Assembly (NCBI GenBank): GCA_035499295.1
Contig: DATJZG010000170.1
Location: forward strand, 1-64,000
From: DATJZG01 sp035499295
GTDB lineage: Bacteria; Myxococcota; Myxococcia; Myxococcales; Anaeromyxobacteraceae
Reading direction: 5' to 3'
Length of the DNA: 64,000 nucleotides
Positions 61,542 to 64,000 of this stretch are shown in pieces. A model generated the notes under the pieces. It was not told where the DNA came from. It saw nothing but the letters and a program-made list of their open reading frames with translations, and searched no databases. Position 1 is the stretch's first letter. Each line of letters opens with the position of its first letter. The position numbers and the translations under genes are program-made.

Positions 61542-63953
61542 TCAGTACGGCCATCTCCAGTTGCGGAGGGCGGGGAGGTCCTCGCCGTGCTCGGCGATGT
61601 ACGCCTTGTGCTCGAAGAGCCGGTCGCGGACCGTCTGGCGCGCGTAGGCGGTCATGTGCGAGAGCCGGGGCACGCGGTCGATGACGTCCCCGAAGAGGTG
61701 GAAGCGGTCGATCTCGTTGCGGACCGCCATGTCGAACGGGGTGGTGGTGGTCCCCTCCTCCTTGTAGCCACGCACGTGCAGGTTCTCGTGATTCCTCCTC
61801 CGGTAGGTGAGCCGGTGGATGAGCCAGGGATAGCCGTGGTAGGCGAAGAGGATGGGCCGGTCGGGGGTGAAGAGGTCGTCGAACTCCCGGTCGGTGAGCC
61901 CGTGAGGGTGCTCCTCCCGCGGCTGCAGAATCATGAGGTCGACCACGTTCACCATCCGGATCTTTAGGTCGGGGACGTGCTGGCGCAGGAGGTCGACGGC
62001 GGCGAGGGCCTCGAGCGTCGGGACGTCCCCGGCCGAGGCCACCACCACGTCGGGGGCGCCGCCCCGGTCGTTGGAGGCCCACTCCCAGATGCCGGCGCCC
62101 TGGGCGCAGTGCGCCTCCGCCGAGGCGACGTCGAGGTACTGCAGGGCCGGCTGCTTGCCGGCCACGATGACGTTCACGTAGTTGCGGCTGCGCAGACAGT
62201 GGTCGGCCACCGCGAGCAGGGTGTTCGCGTCCGGCGGGAGGTAGACCCGGACCACGTCCGACTTCTTGTTCACCACGTGGTCGATGAAGCCCGGGTCCTG
62301 GTGCGAGAAGCCGTTGTGGTCCTGGCGCCAGACATGGGAGCTGAGGAGGAGGTTGAGCGACGACAGCGGAGCTCGCCAGGGGATCCCCTGGGTGGTGTGG
62401 AGCCACTTCGCGTGCTGGTTGAACATCGAGTCGACGACGTGCGCGAATGCCTCGTAGGTGTGGAAGAGCCCGTGCCTCCCGGTGAGGAGGTAACCCTCCA
62501 GCCAGCCGAGGCAGGTGTGCTCGCTCAGGATCTCCATCACCCGACCGTCGCGGGCGAGGTGGCCGCCGTCCCGGTCCGAGGGGAGGGTCTCCGCCATCCA
62601 GGCCCGGCCGGTGACCTCGAAGAGCGCCTCGAGCCGGTTCGAGGCCGTCTCGTCGGGGCCGGTGACGCGGAACCGGTCCCGGTTCCCCTTCACCACGTCG
62701 CGCAGCAAGCGCCCGAGCGCCCGGGTGGCCTCCGCCTCGGTCTTCCCGGGACGCGGCACCTTCACCGCGTACTCGCGGAAGTTCGGCAGGCGCAGGTCCC
62801 GCCGCAGGAGGCCGCCGTTGGCGTGAGGGTTCTTCCCCATGCGCGCGTCGCCGCGGGGGGGGAGGGCGGCGAGCTCGGCGACGAGCCTCCCGTCCCGCCC
62901 GAAGAGCTCCTCGGGGCGGTAGCTGCGCATCCAGCGCTCGAGGAGCTTCAGGTGCGCCGGGTTGCCGGCCAGGTCGGAGAGGGGAACCTGGTGGGAACGC
63001 CACGAGCCCTCGCTCTTCTTGCCGTCGACCTCCTTCGGACCGGTCCAACCCTTCGGGGAGCGGAGGACGAGGAGCGGCCAGCGCGGGCGCCCCCTCTCCC
63101 CGGCGCGCCGGGCCGCGACCTGGATGGCGCGGATCTCCCGGAGGACGCCGTCGAGGGCGGCCGCCATCGCCTGGTGCATCGCCATGGGCTCCGAGCCCTC
63201 GACGAAGACCGGGCGGTAGCCGTACCCGACGAGGAGGCTCTCGAGCTCGGCGCGCCCGATGCGCGCCAGCACCGTGGGGTTCGCGATCTTGTAGCCGTTA
63301 AGATGGAGGATGGGGAGGACGGCGCCGTCCTTCGCCGGGTTCAGGAACTTGTTCGAGTGCCAGGCGGCGGCGAGCGGCCCGGTCTCGGCCTCCCCGTCGC
63401 CCACCACGCAGGCCACCACGAGGTCGGGGTTGTCGAAGGCGGCCCCATAGGCGTGCGCGAGCGAGTAGCCGAGCTCGCCGCCCTCGTGGATCGACCCGGG
63501 GGTCTCGGGCGCCGCGTGACTCGGGATCCCGCCCGGGAAGGAGAACTGGCGGAAGAGCCGCCGCAGCCCCTCCAGGTCCCGGCTCACGTCCGGGTAGTAC
63601 TCGCTGTAGCTGCCCTCGAGGTAGGTGTTCGCCACCATCGCCGGGCCCCCGTGCCCCGGCCCGCAGACGAAGATCATGTCGAGCTTCTCGGCGCGGATGA
63701 CGCGGTTCAGGTGGACGTAGACGAAGTTGAGGCCCGGCGTCGTGCCCCAGTGGCCGAGCCGCCGCGGCTTGATGTGCTCGATGCGCAGGGGCTCGCGCAG
63801 GAGGGGGTTGTCGAGCAGGTAGATCTGCCCCACCGAGAGGTAGTTCGCCGCCCGCCAGTAGGCGTCGATGCGCTTCAGCTCGTCGGGCGACAGCGGGCCC
63901 GCGCGTCCCGGCTTCGGGGCGCGCCCGCCGCTGCGATCCGTTCTCGTCCTCAC
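61542..63953 (-). CDS. xfp: Phosphoketolase (xylulose 5-phosphate/fructose 6-phosphate)
   Basis: An 803-aa thiamine-diphosphate enzyme. It has RAANYLSVGQIYLLDNPLLRE near the start, HWGTTPGLNFVYVHLNR, the ThDP-binding GDGEAETGPLAAAWHSNKFLNP region (split across about residues 178-200), GPGHGGPAMVANTYLEGSYSE and ENLHVRGYKEEGTTTTPFDM near the end. It cleaves xylulose 5-phosphate or fructose 6-phosphate with phosphate to acetyl phosphate. Length and motifs match functional family members. The GTG at 63953 has GGAGG in front. No acetate kinase gene is in the window. Confidence 0.96.
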   Translation of the reverse strand: MRTRTDRSGGRAPKPGRAGPLSPDELKRIDAYWRAANYLSVGQIYLLDNPLLREPLRIEHIKPRRLGHWGTTPGLNFVYVHLNRVIRAEKLDMIFVCGPGHGGPAMVANTYLEGSYSEYYPDVSRDLEGLRRLFRQFSFPGGIPSHAAPETPGSIHEGGELGYSLAHAYGAAFDNPDLVVACVVGDGEAETGPLAAAWHSNKFLNPAKDGAVLPILHLNGYKIANPTVLARIGRAELESLLVGYGYRPVFVEGSEPMAMHQAMAAALDGVLREIRAIQVAARRAGERGRPRWPLLVLRSPKGWTGPKEVDGKKSEGSWRSHQVPLSDLAGNPAHLKLLERWMRSYRPEELFGRDGRLVAELAALPPRGDARMGKNPHANGGLLRRDLRLPNFREYAVKVPRPGKTEAEATRALGRLLRDVVKGNRDRFRVTGPDETASNRLEALFEVTGRAWMAETLPSDRDGGHLARDGRVMEILSEHTCLGWLEGYLLTGRHGLFHTYEAFAHVVDSMFNQHAKWLHTTQGIPWRAPLSSLNLLLSSHVWRQDHNGFSHQDPGFIDHVVNKKSDVVRVYLPPDANTLLAVADHCLRSRNYVNVIVAGKQPALQYLDVASAEAHCAQGAGIWEWASNDRGGAPDVVVASAGDVPTLEALAAVDLLRQHVPDLKIRMVNVVDLMILQPREEHPHGLTDREFDDLFTPDRPILFAYHGYPWLIHRLTYRRRNHENLHVRGYKEEGTTTTPFDMAVRNEIDRFHLFGDVIDRVPRLSHMTAYARQTVRDRLFEHKAYIAEHGEDLPALRNWRWPY

Positions 63954-64000
63954 CGGGCCTCCTCCCGCCCGTGGCCGGAGCCGCGGCGCCCCGGGCCGCG

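Overview
The window is about 64 kb of very GC-rich bacterial chromosome. Third codon positions are strongly GC-biased, GTG and TTG starts are frequent, and most neighbouring genes touch or overlap by a few bases. Gene content points to a Gram-negative deltaproteobacterium-type organism, most likely Myxococcota and possibly close to Anaeromyxobacter. The clues are outer-membrane porin and lipoprotein genes, a glutaminyl-tRNA synthetase fused to a YqeY domain, a small CopG-like protein of a myxobacterial type, ResB/CcsA cytochrome c assembly and a histone-H1-like protein. This placement is an inference. I saw no rRNA, tRNA, CRISPR array, insertion sequence, integrase or phage gene.

Layout. 0.4-4.7 kb: a HlyD adaptor, ABC ATPase and two FtsX/MacB-type permeases form one efflux operon. 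4.7-12.3 kb: an RpoH-type sigma factor, an OprB-like porin, an NTF2-like secreted protein, a GT39 glycosyltransferase, a nitrobindin-like protein, a lipoprotein and TatA. 12.8-16.2 kb: a small XRE regulator, a double-length NitT/TauT-type permease and an ATPase with a C-terminal extra domain, with no binding protein nearby. 16.2-17.1 kb: a broken rhodanese gene and a VOC protein.

17.3-22.4 kb is the most unusual stretch: a 589-aa orphan protein, a bacterial ERG2/sigma-1-receptor homologue, and convergent to it a three-gene operon of steroid 5-alpha-reductase, an extended SDR and a 17beta-HSD-like SDR. A paralogue of that last SDR occurs at 43.4-44.7 kb, translationally coupled to an EXPERA protein resembling TMEM97 (sigma-2 receptor). 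Together they suggest sterol or isoprenoid-lipid modification, although no squalene epoxidase or cyclase is present here.

22.5-33.2 kb: a half-length asparaginase domain coupled to a HExxH membrane protein, a small cytochrome c, an MFS exporter, PpnP, a NYN-LOTUS protein, an acyl-CoA dehydrogenase divergent from an M13 peptidase, and Cu-Zn SOD. 33.5-38.8 kb: a lipoprotein-ResB-CcsA-PrfC operon with coupled starts. 38.8-48.4 kb: aromatic amino acid entry enzyme with a CDF transporter, an ABC-F ATPase, GreB, the EXPERA/SDR pair, GlnRS-YqeY, a DTW-domain tRNA modifier and an FKBP. 48.5-55.7 kb: the H1-like protein, class I fumarase and a leuC-leuD-cimA-leuB operon able to serve both leucine and citramalate-route isoleucine synthesis. 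55.8-64 kb: a basic small protein, a cold-shock gene with visible promoter, leader hairpin and terminator, an EF-G paralogue, a 719-aa membrane protein with an EF-hand-like loop, a DUF4833-type protein and a phosphoketolase.
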